The notes under the pieces were generated by a model. It searched no databases, was not told the origin of the DNA, and was given only the letters and a program-made list of their open reading frames with translations. A stretch of 64,000 nt of DNA from Archangium primigenium (GTDB lineage: Bacteria > Myxococcota > Myxococcia > Myxococcales > Myxococcaceae), in NCBI RefSeq assembly GCF_016904885.1, contig NZ_JADWYI010000001.1, forward strand, positions 8,303,224-8,367,223, in the 5' to 3' direction. Of the stretch, positions 19,475 to 31,021 are shown in pieces (the first letter of the stretch is position 1; every line of letters starts with the position of its first letter). A program made the position numbers and the translations under genes.

Positions 19475-20677
19475 TCAATGAAGCAGTCGGTACACCTGCT
19501 CCAGCATCACCGCGCACACGAGGCCGCCATAGGTGCCCAGCACGTAGCCGGCCACCGCGAGCATGACGCCCACCGGAGCGAGCGCGGGATGGAACGCGGC
19601 GGCCACCACGGACGACGACGCCGCGCCGCCCACGTTGGCCTGGGAGCCCACGGCCGCGAAGAAGATGGGGGCACGCAACCACCTGCGCACGCCCAGCACG
19701 ATGCCCGCGTGCACCGCCATCCACACCAGGCCCACGGCCACCATGGCCGGCGCGTCCAGCAGTCGCCGGAAGTCCGCCTTGGCGCCAATGGTCATCACCA
19801 GCACGTAGAGGAACAGCGCCCCCACGCGGCTCGCGCCCGCGCCCTCCAATTCGCGCAGGCGCGTGAAGGACATGAGCCCGCCCACCGTCGTCACCAGGAG
19901 CACCACCCAGGTGAAGCCGGTGATGAACGTGCCCACGTCCGGCAGGTGCTTCGCCACCTCCGTGCACACCACCGTCGTGCCCAGGGAGAGGGCCAGGAGC
20001 CACACCAGGTCCTGCATGCGCGTGGGCCGGGACACCGCGGCGTGGAAGCGCTCCACCTGCTCGCGCACCACATCGATGGCCCGCCGGTCCGCGCCCAGCC
20101 GCTCGTCCATCTGGCGCTCGCGCCCCGCGAACCACAGGAGCACCGCCGTCCACAGGTTCGACACGCCCACGTCCACCACCACCATCATGCTCAGCGTGTC
20201 GTCGCGCGCCCCCACGCTCTGCCCGATGGCCACGAAGTTCGCGCTCCCGCCAATCCACGAGCCACTGAGCGCCGCCAGCCCCTTCCACGCCTGGTCCCCC
20301 AGGTCCGCCGGCACCCAGCGGCCCAGCAGCAGGTAGGCCAGGGGCCCGCCCAGCATGATGCCCACCGTGCCCGCGAGGAACAGCAGCACCGCGCCCCGCC
20401 CCAGCCGGGAGATGGCGCCCAGGTCCATGGCCAGCACCTGGAGCACGAGGCTCGCGGGCAAGAGGTACGCCGACACGAAGCCGTACAGGTCCGAGCGCGT
20501 GGGGATGACGCCCGTGTTGGACAGCAGCGTGGGCACGAAATAGACGAGCACCAGCAGGGGCACGACCTTGAAGACGCGCCCGAGCACGGGGTGGCGCTCG
20601 GCGAGCAGCAGCAGCGCCAGGACGGCCAGCAGCACCACCAGCACCGCCATGGGCGCCTGGATGAGCGGTCCGGTCAT
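19475..20677 (-). CDS. DUF819-family multi-pass membrane protein
   Basis: 400 residues with about 10-11 hydrophobic segments and a soluble loop near residues 205-240. Conserved features of DUF819 (YjcL-like) are visible: an early VVPLLVLVYFVPTLLSNTG segment, GSWIGGSANFVAIGQSVGA, and FFAAVGSQANVGGAASSSVV near the end. The start ATG overlaps the TGA of the dipeptide epimerase gene by 4 bases, so the pair is translationally coupled. Family members are predicted transporters with no proven substrate. Coupling to a dipeptide epimerase suggests movement of peptides or amino acids from murein, which is an inference. Confidence 0.85.
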   Translation of the reverse strand: MTGPLIQAPMAVLVVLLAVLALLLLAERHPVLGRVFKVVPLLVLVYFVPTLLSNTGVIPTRSDLYGFVSAYLLPASLVLQVLAMDLGAISRLGRGAVLLFLAGTVGIMLGGPLAYLLLGRWVPADLGDQAWKGLAALSGSWIGGSANFVAIGQSVGARDDTLSMMVVVDVGVSNLWTAVLLWFAGRERQMDERLGADRRAIDVVREQVERFHAAVSRPTRMQDLVWLLALSLGTTVVCTEVAKHLPDVGTFITGFTWVVLLVTTVGGLMSFTRLRELEGAGASRVGALFLYVLVMTIGAKADFRRLLDAPAMVAVGLVWMAVHAGIVLGVRRWLRAPIFFAAVGSQANVGGAASSSVVAAAFHPALAPVGVMLAVAGYVLGTYGGLVCAVMLEQVYRLLH

Positions 20678-21699
20678 GGGGTGGACACGGGCTCCACGCC
20701 CAGCCCCGCGCCCGTCCCCAGGCGGATGCGCCCGTCCACCACCGGGTGGCCCTGGAACGGGTCGCGGGACAGCAGCAGGTTGCCGTCCAGATCCAGCCAG
20801 TCCGCCAGCGGCCCCAGGTGCGCCGCCGCGGCGATGCCCACGGACGTCTCCACCATGCAGCCAATCATCACCTTGAGCCCACAGGCGCGCGCCGTCTCGA
20901 TGATGCGCAGCGCCTCGCGGATGCCGCCGCACTTCTGCAGCTTCACGTTGATGCCGTGGTAGCCCTCGGCCAGCCGCGGCACGTCCGAGGCCATCATCAA
21001 CGCCTCGTCCGCCACCAGCGGCAGGGGCGAGCGCTCGCGCAGCCACTTCGCGCCCTCCACGTCCGCGGCCGGCAGGGGCTGCTCCACCAGCTCCACGCCC
21101 TGGGTGGCCAGCCACTCGATGTGCGCCAGCGCCTCCTCGCGACTCCAGGCCTCGTTGGCGTCCACCCGCACCACCTTGGTCGTCGCCGCGCGCACCGCGC
21201 CGAACGTCTCGCGCACGTCCTTGGCGCCGAGCTTCACCTTGAGCACCGGATAGGGCGCCGCCTCCTCCACCTTGCGCGCCAGCGCCGCCGGGTCGTCGAT
21301 GCCGATGGAGAAGGACGTGAGCGGCATGGCCGCCGGATCCAACCCCAGCATCCGGTGCAGCGGCACCCCCAGGCGCTTGCCCGCCAGGTCATACAGGGCG
21401 ATGTCCAGCGCCGCCTTCGCCGCGTGGTTGCCGGGGAGCGCCGCGTCGACGCGCTCGGACAACACCCGGAAGTGCCACGGATCCCCCGCGAGCGCCGGCG
21501 CGAGCGCGTCCAGCGCCTGGGTCACCGTCTCGGCCGACTCCCCATACCGCACGTTCGGCGCGGCCTCGCCCCGGGCCACCACCCCCTCCGCCCGCAGCTC
21601 CACCAGGACGTTGCGCTTGGAGGTGCTCGTCCCCCGCGCGATCGTCCAGGCGTGGCGCAGGGGCAGCTCGAGAACTCGGACATCCATCCGCAGGGGCAT
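20674..21699 (-). CDS. Enolase-superfamily dipeptide epimerase (L-Ala-D/L-Glu type)
   Basis: 341 residues in the muconate-lactonizing branch. Catalytic bases: K154 and K156 (LKVKLG) on one face and K253 (NVKLQKCGG) on the other. Metal ligands: D180 (RVDANEAW), E206 (EQPL) and D231 (ADEALM). The KxK motif and the C-terminal barrel fit L-Ala-D/L-Glu or related dipeptide epimerases, which convert murein-derived L-Ala-D-Glu to the all-L form for degradation. GAGG lies 8 bases before ATG 21699; a second in-frame ATG is at 21687. Upstream partner of DUF819 and divergent from an M20 peptidase, it forms a coherent peptide-recycling locus. Exact dipeptide specificity is not readable. Confidence 0.88.
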   Translation of the reverse strand: MPLRMDVRVLELPLRHAWTIARGTSTSKRNVLVELRAEGVVARGEAAPNVRYGESAETVTQALDALAPALAGDPWHFRVLSERVDAALPGNHAAKAALDIALYDLAGKRLGVPLHRMLGLDPAAMPLTSFSIGIDDPAALARKVEEAAPYPVLKVKLGAKDVRETFGAVRAATTKVVRVDANEAWSREEALAHIEWLATQGVELVEQPLPAADVEGAKWLRERSPLPLVADEALMMASDVPRLAEGYHGINVKLQKCGGIREALRIIETARACGLKVMIGCMVETSVGIAAAAHLGPLADWLDLDGNLLLSRDPFQGHPVVDGRIRLGTGAGLGVEPVSTP

Positions 21700-21766
21700 G
21701 TGGACAACCTCGGGGCAAGGAGGGGCGCCCTTAGCACAGCCCGGCGGACTCCCCTAAACTGACGGC

Positions 21767-23157
21767 ATGTCTCCCCTGCTCCTCGCCCTCACCCTGCTGG
21801 CCGCGCCGGGCCGCGTCACGCCCGCCCCGACCGACGAAGCGGGGAACATGCGCGCCCTGCTCGCCGAGCTCATCGCCGTGGACACCACCAATCCGCCCGG
21901 CAACGAGGCCGCCGCCGCGCACGTGGCCGCGCGGTGGCTGCGCGAGGCGGGCATCGACTCGCAGCGCGTCGAGATCGCCCCCGGCCGGGTCCACCTCGTC
22001 GCGCGGCTGCCCGGCACCGGCGCCGCGCGCCCCGTGCTCGTGCTGGCCCACGTGGACACCGTGCCCGCGGACCGCTCCGAGTGGGCGAGCGACCCGTGGA
22101 CCCTCACCGAGCGCGACGGCTTCCTCTACGGCCGCGGCGTGCAGGACAACAAGGGCATGGTGGCCGCCAGCATCCTCGCGCTGCGACGGCTGCACCGCTC
22201 GGGCACGCCCCGCTCGCGCGACGTGGTGCTCGTGCTCAGCGCGGACGAGGAGGTGGGCGCGCAGGCGGGCATCGACAAGCTGCTCGAGCGCCGCCCGGAG
22301 CTGCGCGAGGCGGAGTTCGCCCTCAACGAAGGCGGCCTCACGGAGCTCACCGCGGATCGCCGCCGAGTGCGCTTCGTGAACCTCCAGGCCGCCGAGCGGG
22401 TGTCGCGCCAGGTGGTGCTCAAGGCCACGGGCCCCGGCGGCCACTCCTCCGTGCCACCCCCCACGCCCTCGCCGCTGGTGCGGCTGGCCGCGGCGGTCGC
22501 CCGCGTGGGCGCGCTCACCTTCCCGCCCCGCCTGACGCCGGTGACCCGCCTCAACGTGGAGGGCCGGGTGAAGGTGACGCCGGGGGAGGTGGACCAGGCG
22601 CTCCAGCGGCTCGTGGCCCAGCCGGACGCCCCGCCCCCGGAGGCCGTGGACACCCTCGCGCGGCTCGACCCCGCGCTGGCCGCCGTGCTGCGCACCACCT
22701 GCGTGCCCACCGTCTTCCACGCGGGCACCCGGCCCAACGTCATCCCCGCCACCGCCGAGGCCACGCTCAACTGCCGCCTGCTGCCGGACGACGACGTCCA
22801 GCAGGTGCGCGCCCGCATCGTCGAGGCGGTGGCGGACCCCGACATCCAGGTGGAGATGAACATGAAGCCCCTGGACTCGCCCGCTTCGCCCGTGGGGGAC
22901 AACGCGATGTTCCGCGCCGCCACCGCCGCCGCCGCCCACGTCTGGCCTGGCGCCCCCCTGTTTCCCCGCATGTCCACCGGCACCACCGAGTCCACCGCCC
23001 TGCGCCGGGTGGGCATCCACGCCTACGGCATCGACCCCTTCGCGCTCACGCCCGAGGATGCCCGCACGGCCCACGCCCCCAACGAGCGCATTCCGGTGGC
23101 CTCGCTGCAGCCGGGCGCCGAATTCGTCCACCGGCTGCTGGTGGAGCTGGTGAAGTG

Positions 23158-23158
<1 letters not shown>
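21767..23158 (+). CDS. Exported M20-family zinc metallopeptidase
   Basis: 463 residues with an N-terminal signal-like segment (PLLLALTLLAAPG). Co-catalytic metal ligands are in place: H95 and D97 (LAHVDTVP), D127 (GRGVQDNKG), catalytic E161 and ligand E162 (SADEEVG). A dimerisation lid domain follows (GPGGHSSVPP) and a late His ligand lies in the STGTTEST-to-YGIDPF region. These enzymes hydrolyse dipeptides or acylated amino acids; here probably in the periplasm. It diverges from the epimerase gene and overlaps the next gene by one base (TGATG), so it is co-translated with a C39-like peptidase lipoprotein. Confidence 0.9.
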
Positions 23159-24420
<1,262 letters not shown>

Positions 24421-24421
24421 G

Positions 24422-25828
24422 CTACTTCGCCGTGAGCGTGGTGAGCTGGGCGAAGCGCGAGAAGGTCATGTCCGGGCCCGCCACGCACTGCGAGGTGCCC
24501 GGCGGGGGCGTGTTGCCGCTGCCTCCGCCGCTGATGTCCTGGGCGCGGTAGGCCACCCGGGGCATGCCGTCCTTGCCCAGCGCGATCGACGGGTGGTGCA
24601 GGAACCAGGAGGCCATGGTGCAGTTGTTGTAGGGGATGACGCTGTCGGTCTGCATCTCCCCGCTGAACTCCACCTTGCCGAGCTTCCACGAGGACACATC
24701 CGCGTTGGTGCAGTCCTTGTCACACGAGCCCACCAGGATGTTCCAGTTGGCCGTGTAGACGATGCGCGGCCGATCCTGCGCGTCCAGCGCCAGGTCCAGG
24801 CCCGCGCGCAGGGTGTTGCCGTCCGGGCCCGAGGGCAGCAGGAACTGCGCGCGCCACTGGCTGTCGTCGGTGCAGTTGGCGTCGCACTCGGAATAGATGA
24901 GGTTGCGCTGGTCCTTGTCCGCGCCCAGCAGGAGCACCCGGGGCTGATCCTGGCGGGTGAGCGCCAGGGACATGGTGGGCGGCATGCGCACCGCCTCGGT
25001 GGGGCCGTAGAACGTGGTGTACAGCTCGCCCTCCTTCCAGCCGGACGGAGACGTGCAGTCCGCGTCACACGCCGCGTAGGAGCCCATGAAGTAGCCGTTG
25101 TCCTGCACCTGGGACTTGGTCAACCGGGGCTGGCCCGCGCGGGTGAAGCGCAGGGTGACCTCCTGCCAGACCTGATTGGCGATCTGGCTCGTGCGCCAGC
25201 TCGCCGGCTGCTGGCAGTCCGCGTCACACTCGACATAGAAGGTCGCCCGCGTGGGCGAGCCCACGCCCCCGAAGCTGCGAAAGCCATGCATCACGAAGCG
25301 CGGCTTGCCGTCGGGCGTGAGCGCGAAGGCCTCGCCGGACACCTCCCGCTCGCCCTTGTGCTCGAGGATGGGGGTGACCGACCAGGACGCCTCCTGGGTG
25401 CAGTCCCCCGTGCACGTGGCGTAGTAGACGCGCAGGTAGGTGCTCAAGAGCAGCTGGGGCCGCCCGTCCGCCCCCACCGCCAGCATGGCGTTGTCCACCG
25501 TGCCCTGGGTCTTGAGGTGCACCACCTTCACCTTGTCCGCCGAGGTGCAGTTGGCCGGACACCAGGCGTAGTACGCGTCCCCCTGGGAGTAGGCGGGGTA
25601 GACCATGTGCACGTTGCCCTGGGCATCCGTCTCCACATGGGGGTTGGCCGTGTTGCGCGGCGTGCCCGTGGGCAGGAAGAACTGCCCCAACCGGCCCACC
25701 GCCTTGTCCGACCCCGACGGCGTGCCCGGGTCCCCCGTGCCCCCCGTCCCCGAGCCACAGGCGGAACAGGCCACGAAGCCCACGGAACACAGCACGGCCA
25801 GCACGGCACTCTCGATGCGGCGCATCAT
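24422..25828 (-). CDS. Secreted repeat lipoprotein with Cys-x3-Cys signatures, probable beta-propeller
   Basis: 468 residues, start ATG at 25828 (second ATG next codon). The signal sequence ends around VACSAC and is followed by a Gly/Thr/Pro linker. The body repeats units of about 50-60 residues containing aromatic-x-C-x3-C followed by a Trp (YYAWCPANCTS, YYATCTGDCTQEASW, YVECDADCQQPASW, YAACDADCTSPSGW, YSECDANCTDDSQW, VGSCDKDCTNADVSSW). Repeat size and the DGxPR turns suggest a six- to seven-bladed propeller stabilised by disulfides. Similar lipoproteins are common in myxobacteria; no function is known. A 229-bp gap with the recA terminator separates it from recA upstream. Confidence 0.7.
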   Translation of the reverse strand: MMRRIESAVLAVLCSVGFVACSACGSGTGGTGDPGTPSGSDKAVGRLGQFFLPTGTPRNTANPHVETDAQGNVHMVYPAYSQGDAYYAWCPANCTSADKVKVVHLKTQGTVDNAMLAVGADGRPQLLLSTYLRVYYATCTGDCTQEASWSVTPILEHKGEREVSGEAFALTPDGKPRFVMHGFRSFGGVGSPTRATFYVECDADCQQPASWRTSQIANQVWQEVTLRFTRAGQPRLTKSQVQDNGYFMGSYAACDADCTSPSGWKEGELYTTFYGPTEAVRMPPTMSLALTRQDQPRVLLLGADKDQRNLIYSECDANCTDDSQWRAQFLLPSGPDGNTLRAGLDLALDAQDRPRIVYTANWNILVGSCDKDCTNADVSSWKLGKVEFSGEMQTDSVIPYNNCTMASWFLHHPSIALGKDGMPRVAYRAQDISGGGSGNTPPPGTSQCVAGPDMTFSRFAQLTTLTAK

Positions 25829-25993
25829 CCCAGCTCCTTGTCTTCAGTCCCTCGGGGCAGCGCAGCACAGCCCCCCTTTGGGGGCAATGCCCTTGGCGGC
25901 CCCGGGGGCGGCAGGTGTGCACGGGAACGCGCGGCGCCCGCCGAAGCATCACGCCCCCACCGGGCCCGCCTCCCATGCGGCCAGGCGAGCCAA

Positions 25994-26029
25994 GACAAAA
26001 GGGCCGCCCCCCTCGCGGGAGACGGCCCT
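25994..26029 (-). terminator. Rho-independent terminator of recA
   Basis: On the minus strand AGGGCCG and CGGCCCT (26029-26023 and 26006-26000) pair around a G/C-rich inner stem and are followed by TTTTGT. It lies 29 bases after the recA stop. The hairpin and T-run are both seen directly. Confidence 0.85.
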
Positions 26030-26057
26030 GGGAGACGACACCCGGAAGGCCCCGGGA

Positions 26058-27149
26058 CTACTTCACGGCCTTCACGCGGCGCTTCTCGGGAGCGCCCTCG
26101 GGGGGCGTCTCGCCGTCCGCCGGCGCCGGCACGGCCGCCACGGGCGACTTGCCGATGCCGTACTTCTCGAACACCTGGCGCTCCACCTCCTTGACGACCT
26201 CCGGGTGCTCACGCAGGTAGTCCTTGGCGTTCTCGCGGCCCTGGCCGATGCGCTCTCCCTTGAAGGAGAACCAGCTGCCGCTCTTCTCGATGATGTTGTC
26301 CGCCGAGGCCAGGTCGATGAGGTCGCCCTCCTTCGAGATGCCCGAGCCGTACATGATGTCGAACTCGACCTCCTTGAAGGGAGGCGCCACCTTGTTCTTC
26401 ACCACCTTCACGCGCGTGCGGCTGCCCACCACGTTCTCGCCATTCTTGATGGCGCCCACGCGGCGGATGTCCAGGCGCTGCGACGCGTAGAACTTCAGCG
26501 CGTTGCCGCCCGTCGTCGTCTCGGGGTTGCCGAACATCACGCCAATCTTCATGCGGATCTGGTTGATGAAGATGACGCACGTCTGGCTCTTGCTGATGGT
26601 GCCCGTGAGCTTGCGCAGCGCCTGGCTCATGAGGCGCGCCTGCACGCCCATGTGCGCATCGCCCATCTCGCCCTCGAGCTCCGCCTTGGGCACGAGCGCC
26701 GCCACCGAGTCCACCACCAGCACGTCGATGGCGCCCGAGCGCACCAGCATCTCGGCGATCTCCAGCGCCTGCTCACCCGTGTCCGGCTGGCTCAGGAGCA
26801 GGTCGTCCGTGCGCACGCCCAGCTTGCGCGCGTAGCCGATGTCCATCGCGTGCTCGGCGTCGATGTAGCCCGCCACGCCGCCGCGCTTCTGCGCCTCGGC
26901 CACGATGTGCAGACACAGGGTCGTCTTACCGGAGGACTCCGGACCGTAGATTTCCACGATACGGCCCTTGGGCACGCCACCGACGCCCAAGGCGATGTCG
27001 AGCGAGACGCTTCCCGTCGAAATGGCCTGAACATCCCGGACCAACGGCTCCTCGTTGCCGAGCCGCATGATGGAGCCCTTGCCGAACTGCCGCTCCACCG
27101 CGGACATCGCCAGTTCGATCGCCTTTTCCTTCTCTGGATTCACGGCCAT
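26058..27149 (-). CDS. recA: RecA recombinase
   Basis: 363 residues from ATG 27149 (AAGGAGC nine bases upstream; an 11-residue longer form is possible but lacks a ribosome site). Walker [11 protein letters not shown] at about 66-75, the LexA-coprotease/L1 region, the L2 loop around [20 protein letters not shown] and a C-terminal domain with an extended Ala/Pro/Lys-rich tail. RecA forms the ATP-dependent filament for homologous recombination and SOS cleavage. Myxococcus has two recA genes; this one has the normal length and could be either. A -10-like GATACT with TGGACT 16 bases before it lies about 60-90 bases upstream. No clear LexA box was identified. Confidence 0.98.
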   Translation of the reverse strand: MAVNPEKEKAIELAMSAVERQFGKGSIMRLGNEEPLVRDVQAISTGSVSLDIALGVGGVPKGRIVEIYGPESSGKTTLCLHIVAEAQKRGGVAGYIDAEHAMDIGYARKLGVRTDDLLLSQPDTGEQALEIAEMLVRSGAIDVLVVDSVAALVPKAELEGEMGDAHMGVQARLMSQALRKLTGTISKSQTCVIFINQIRMKIGVMFGNPETTTGGNALKFYASQRLDIRRVGAIKNGENVVGSRTRVKVVKNKVAPPFKEVEFDIMYGSGISKEGDLIDLASADNIIEKSGSWFSFKGERIGQGRENAKDYLREHPEVVKEVERQVFEKYGIGKSPVAAVPAPADGETPPEGAPEKRRVKAVK

Positions 27150-27258
27150 TTCGTCTTGCTCCTTGCGTATGCGGCGAGCCACCCCGGCCCACCTGAACTC
27201 GCGTTTAGTATCGCGATGGACCTACCCTAGTCCATCCCTCTGACATGACCCACAACGT

Positions 27259-28017
27259 TCAGCGGCGCGCCAGCACGAGCAGCAGCCAGGCCAGGAGTCC
27301 GGCCGCCCCACTGACCTGCCCGTGATAACCGGAGCGCGACCCCATCCACAGCTGAAGAACGCCCAGGACGACCAGCAGCCCCAGGCCCACCTGGCGGGTC
27401 AGCGAGCGGGGGGGGCCCAGCAGGCCCGCCACCAGGGACAGCGCCGACAGGCCCATGGCGAGCGCCAGGGGCGGGTCGATGCCCGCATCAAAGGAGTGGC
27501 TGTGGATGGTGGGCACCGCGCCCCACTGGAAGAAGAAGCCCAGCGCCAGGGCGCCCACCGCGCCGGAGCGGGCGATGAGCGGCACGTTGAACGTCGGCGC
27601 CTGCTCGTCGCGCAGGAACGCCAGGTCCTCCGGACGGACCTCCAGGGCGTAGGGGTAGCCCATGCGCAGGAGGGCCTCGACGGCCAGGGACCGGAGCGGG
27701 CGGCCACCGCGTGCCTCCAGGTTCCGCAGGAGATCCCCCTCCAGGAGCCGGAGCAGCACGTCCGCGTTCTCGCGCGAGCCGCCCCCCGCGCCCAGGGACT
27801 CCAGGCGCGACACCAGGGGCAGCAAGAGCGCCTGGCGGGCCTCGCCCGAGGCCTCGCGGGCCTCCGTCACCAGCCGGGCCAGCGCCTCCTCCTCGAGAAC
27901 GGCCGACGGTAGATCGGCCGACGGCTCCCACGGAGCCAGGGAGACGGGCACGTCCTGATCCGCGCCCTCGAGGGCGCCATGAAGAGCGGAGGGACGGGAG
28001 CGCGAGGAGTGGGACAC
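27259..28017 (-). CDS. Predicted four-pass membrane protein of unknown function
   Basis: 252 residues if started at GTG 28017 (CAGGGG close upstream, spacing short, so the start is uncertain). The N-terminal ~130 residues are soluble and helical with HEAT-like leucine spacing (ARLVTEAREASGEARQALLL, LRSLAVEALLRMGYPY). The C-terminal half has four hydrophobic helices (near residues 150-168, 180-200, 210-228 and 235-250). No family recognised. It diverges from the cobalamin-riboswitch leader of nrdA. Confidence 0.6.
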   Translation of the reverse strand: MSHSSRSRPSALHGALEGADQDVPVSLAPWEPSADLPSAVLEEEALARLVTEAREASGEARQALLLPLVSRLESLGAGGGSRENADVLLRLLEGDLLRNLEARGGRPLRSLAVEALLRMGYPYALEVRPEDLAFLRDEQAPTFNVPLIARSGAVGALALGFFFQWGAVPTIHSHSFDAGIDPPLALAMGLSALSLVAGLLGPPRSLTRQVGLGLLVVLGVLQLWMGSRSGYHGQVSGAAGLLAWLLLVLARR

Positions 28018-28161
28018 CCCTGGACTGTAACGCCGGTCCCCGGAGCCACCAACGGTCCGGCGGGCCCACGGCTCCTCCGCGCGGCGTCCGGAAGCGGACA
28101 GCCCAGGGGGCGGCCTGGCGGGTTCTTTGACTCTCGGCCGCCCCCCCCTAATGTGTGCCCC

Positions 28162-28360
28162 GTTGCTGGTGCCCGGCCCCGAGAGGGACCGGGCTTGAAA
28201 GGGAATCCGGTGAGAGGCCGGAGCTGCCCCGCAGCGGTCTGCGAGAACGAGCCCGTCCACATCCACTGGCCCTCCAAGGCTGGGAAGGGGACGGAGGTAG
28301 GAAGGATGTCCGCTGGCGCGGTCCGCCAGCCGCTCGCGAGCCCGAAAACCTGCCAGTAAT
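28162..28360 (+). ncRNA. Cobalamin (AdoCbl) riboswitch upstream of nrdAB
   Basis: Landmarks of the B12 riboswitch occur in order: a GCTGGTGCC entry, GAAAGGGAATCCGGTG, the central box GAGCTGCCCCGCAGCGGT, variable arms, and the closing GAGCCCGAAAACCTGCCAGTA. About 245 bases remain before the nrdA start. Just after the aptamer, GCCGGG and CCCGGC (28364-28385) can form a hairpin that may be part of the expression platform. Known precedent: in Streptomyces coelicolor a B12 riboswitch represses the class Ia reductase when B12 allows the class II enzyme to work. The same logic is inferred here. Confidence 0.88.
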
Positions 28361-28604
28361 CCGAGCCGGGAGAGACAGCCCGGCCGGTTCGACCTGGTCC
28401 ACCTCGGGGGAGGCGATCGGTCCGAGACGCCGCGGGGCTCCGCGAACGTCCCGGGTCCGTCCGTGCTCCCACGCCGTGCGCCAGCTGCCCGGTGGGGGCG
28501 CGAGGTCGTCCGGGAGAGCCCAGTGGCCCTGGGACTCGCGCATGCCCGGACGTCTCCCGTGCCTCCTCCGGTTTCACGCGGTCGTGAAGGAGGAGAGCAG
28601 CACC

Positions 28605-31013
28605 ATGTTGACCACGAGCCCCATTCCGTCCCCCTCGTCCCCGCCCCCCACGCCCACCACCATGCGGGTGCGCAAGCGCAACGGGACGCTCGAGGGCGCC
28701 GACCTGAACAAGATCGTCCGCGCCATCAGCCGCTGCTGCGATGGCCTGAGACAGGTGGACGCCATCCGCGTGGCCACCAAGACGATCGCCGGGCTCTACG
28801 ATGGCGCGTCCACCCAGGAGCTCGACCAGCTGTCCATCCAGACGGCCGCCTCGCTCACGCTGGAGGAGCCCGAGTACGCGAAGCTCGCCGCGCGCCTGCT
28901 CGCGACCTACATCGACAAGGAGCTGTCCGGGCAGGAGGTGCACTCCTTCTCGCAGTCCATCGCCGCCGGGCACCGCCTGGGCCTGGTCAACGAGCGCGTG
29001 GCGCAGCTCGTGGCGGCCAACGCGCGCAAGCTCAACGACGCCATCGATCCCTCGCGCAACCGGCTCTTCGAGTACTTCGGCCTGCGCACCGTGTACGACC
29101 GCTACCTGCTCAAGAACCCCACCACGCGCGCGGTGCTGGAGACGCCCCAGCACTTCTTCATGCGCATCGCCGTGGCGCTGGGCGAGTCGGTGGCCGAGGC
29201 GCTGGAGCTCTACCGGCGCTTCTCGCTGCTCGAGTACGTGCCCAGCTCCCCCACCCTGTTCAACTCGGGCACCCTGCACGAGCAGCTCTCCTCGTGCTTC
29301 CTGCTCGACTCGCCCCAGGATGACCTGAGCGCCATCTACAAGAGCTACACCGACGTGGCCATGCTCTCGAAGTTCTCGGGCGGCATCGGGCTCGCGTACC
29401 ACCGGGTGCGCTCGCGCGGCTCGCTCATCACCAGCACCAACGGCCACAGCAACGGCATCGTGCCGTGGCTCAAGACGCTGGATGCGTCCGTGGCGGCGGT
29501 GAACCAGGGCGGCAAGCGCAAGGGCGCGTGCTGCGTGTACCTGGAGACGTGGCACGCGGACCTGGAGGAGTTCCTCGAGCTGCGCGAGAACACGGGCGAC
29601 GAGGCGCGCCGCACCCACAACCTGAACCTGGCCAACTGGGTGCCGGACCTCTTCATGAAGCGCGTGGAGTCCGACGGCCCCTGGTCCCTGTTCGACCCCA
29701 AGGCCGTGCCCCACCTGACGGACCTGTACGGCGCCGCGTTCGAGCAGGCCTACGTGCAGGCCGAGGCCCAGGGCCTGGCGCTCAAGACGCTCAAGGCGCG
29801 CGAGGTCTACGCGCGCATGATGCGCACGCTCGCCCAGACCGGAAACGGCTGGATGACGTTCAAGGACAAGTCCAACCTGGCCTGCAACCAGACCGCGCTG
29901 CCCGGCCGCGTCGTGCACCTGTCCAACCTGTGCACGGAGATCCTCGAGGTGACGAGCCAAGAGGAGACGGCCGTCTGCAACCTGGGCTCCATCAACCTGG
30001 CGCGCCACACGACGATCGACGACGCGGGCCGGGTGGTGTTCGACTGGGAGAAGCTCGGCCACACGGTGCGCACCGCCGTGCGCCAGCTCGACCGGGTCAT
30101 CGACCTGAACTACTACCCCATCCCCACCGCCCAGGGCTCCAACCTGCGCTGGCGCCCGGTGGGCCTGGGCATCATGGGCCTGCAGGATGTCTTCTTCCAG
30201 ATGCGCCTGCCCTTCGACGCCCCCGAGGCCCGCGCCCTGTCGCGCCGGGTGTCCGAGGAGATCTACTTCCACGCGCTGAGCATCTCGGCGGACCTCGCGG
30301 CCGAGCACGGCGCCCACCCGGCCTTCGCCGAGACGCGCGCGGCCCGGGGCGAATTGCAGTTCGACGCCTGGGGCGTGACGCCCGAGGACACCGCCCGCTG
30401 GGAGGCCCTGCGCACGCGCATCAAGGACGGCGGCCTGCGCAACTCCCTGCTCATCGCCATCGCGCCCACGGCCACCATCGCGTCCATCGCGGGCTGCTAC
30501 GAGTGCATCGAGCCCCAGGTGTCCAACCTCTTCAAGCGCGAGACGCTCTCGGGGGACTTCCTCCAGGTCAACCGCTACCTCGTCGAGGAGCTCAAGACGC
30601 TGGGGCTGTGGAACGAGGACATGCGCACGCGCATCAAGCTGGCCGAGGGCTCCATCCAGAACATCCCGGAGATCCCCGCCCACCTGCGCGCCGTGTACCG
30701 CACCGCGTGGGAGCTGCCCATGCGCTCGCTCGTGGACATGGCCGCCGACCGCGGCGCCTTCATCGACCAGAGCCAGTCGCTCAACCTGTTCATGGAGGCG
30801 CCCAACATCGGCCAGCTCAGCTCCATGTACATGTACGCCTGGAAGAAGGGCCTGAAGACCACCTACTACCTGCGCTCGCGTCCCGCCACGCGCATCGCCA
30901 AGACCACGGTGGAGACGCCCCGCGAGCAGAAGCCCGCTTCCAACACCGCCACCGAGGAGCAGGCCATCGCGTGCTCCCTGGAAAACCCCGAGAGCTGCGA
31001 GGCCTGCCAGTGA
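28605..31013 (+). CDS. nrdA: Class I ribonucleoside-diphosphate reductase, alpha (large) subunit
   Basis: 802 residues from ATG 28605 (AAGGAGG at 28587-28593). A Pro/Ser-rich leader is followed by an ATP-cone (about 20-110), then the ten-stranded barrel. Catalytic residues: C231 (SSCFLLDSP), N441/C443/E445 (NLCTEI), C458 (AVCNLGSINL), and the C-terminal redox pair C798/C801 (SCEACQ). The phosphate-binding PTATIASIAG loop is present. It reduces NDPs to dNDPs together with NrdB. A B12 riboswitch precedes it and nrdB follows within a few bases. The ATP-cone implies dATP feedback control. Confidence 0.97.
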   Translation: MLTTSPIPSPSSPPPTPTTMRVRKRNGTLEGADLNKIVRAISRCCDGLRQVDAIRVATKTIAGLYDGASTQELDQLSIQTAASLTLEEPEYAKLAARLLATYIDKELSGQEVHSFSQSIAAGHRLGLVNERVAQLVAANARKLNDAIDPSRNRLFEYFGLRTVYDRYLLKNPTTRAVLETPQHFFMRIAVALGESVAEALELYRRFSLLEYVPSSPTLFNSGTLHEQLSSCFLLDSPQDDLSAIYKSYTDVAMLSKFSGGIGLAYHRVRSRGSLITSTNGHSNGIVPWLKTLDASVAAVNQGGKRKGACCVYLETWHADLEEFLELRENTGDEARRTHNLNLANWVPDLFMKRVESDGPWSLFDPKAVPHLTDLYGAAFEQAYVQAEAQGLALKTLKAREVYARMMRTLAQTGNGWMTFKDKSNLACNQTALPGRVVHLSNLCTEILEVTSQEETAVCNLGSINLARHTTIDDAGRVVFDWEKLGHTVRTAVRQLDRVIDLNYYPIPTAQGSNLRWRPVGLGIMGLQDVFFQMRLPFDAPEARALSRRVSEEIYFHALSISADLAAEHGAHPAFAETRAARGELQFDAWGVTPEDTARWEALRTRIKDGGLRNSLLIAIAPTATIASIAGCYECIEPQVSNLFKRETLSGDFLQVNRYLVEELKTLGLWNEDMRTRIKLAEGSIQNIPEIPAHLRAVYRTAWELPMRSLVDMAADRGAFIDQSQSLNLFMEAPNIGQLSSMYMYAWKKGLKTTYYLRSRPATRIAKTTVETPREQKPASNTATEEQAIACSLENPESCEACQ

Positions 31014-31021
31014 CCGCCGCC

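Noticed and set aside
28605-31013. NrdA as a B12-dependent class II reductase because of the riboswitch
   Set aside because: An ATP-cone, class I Cys arrangement and an adjacent nrdB with diiron ligands and radical Tyr show class I.
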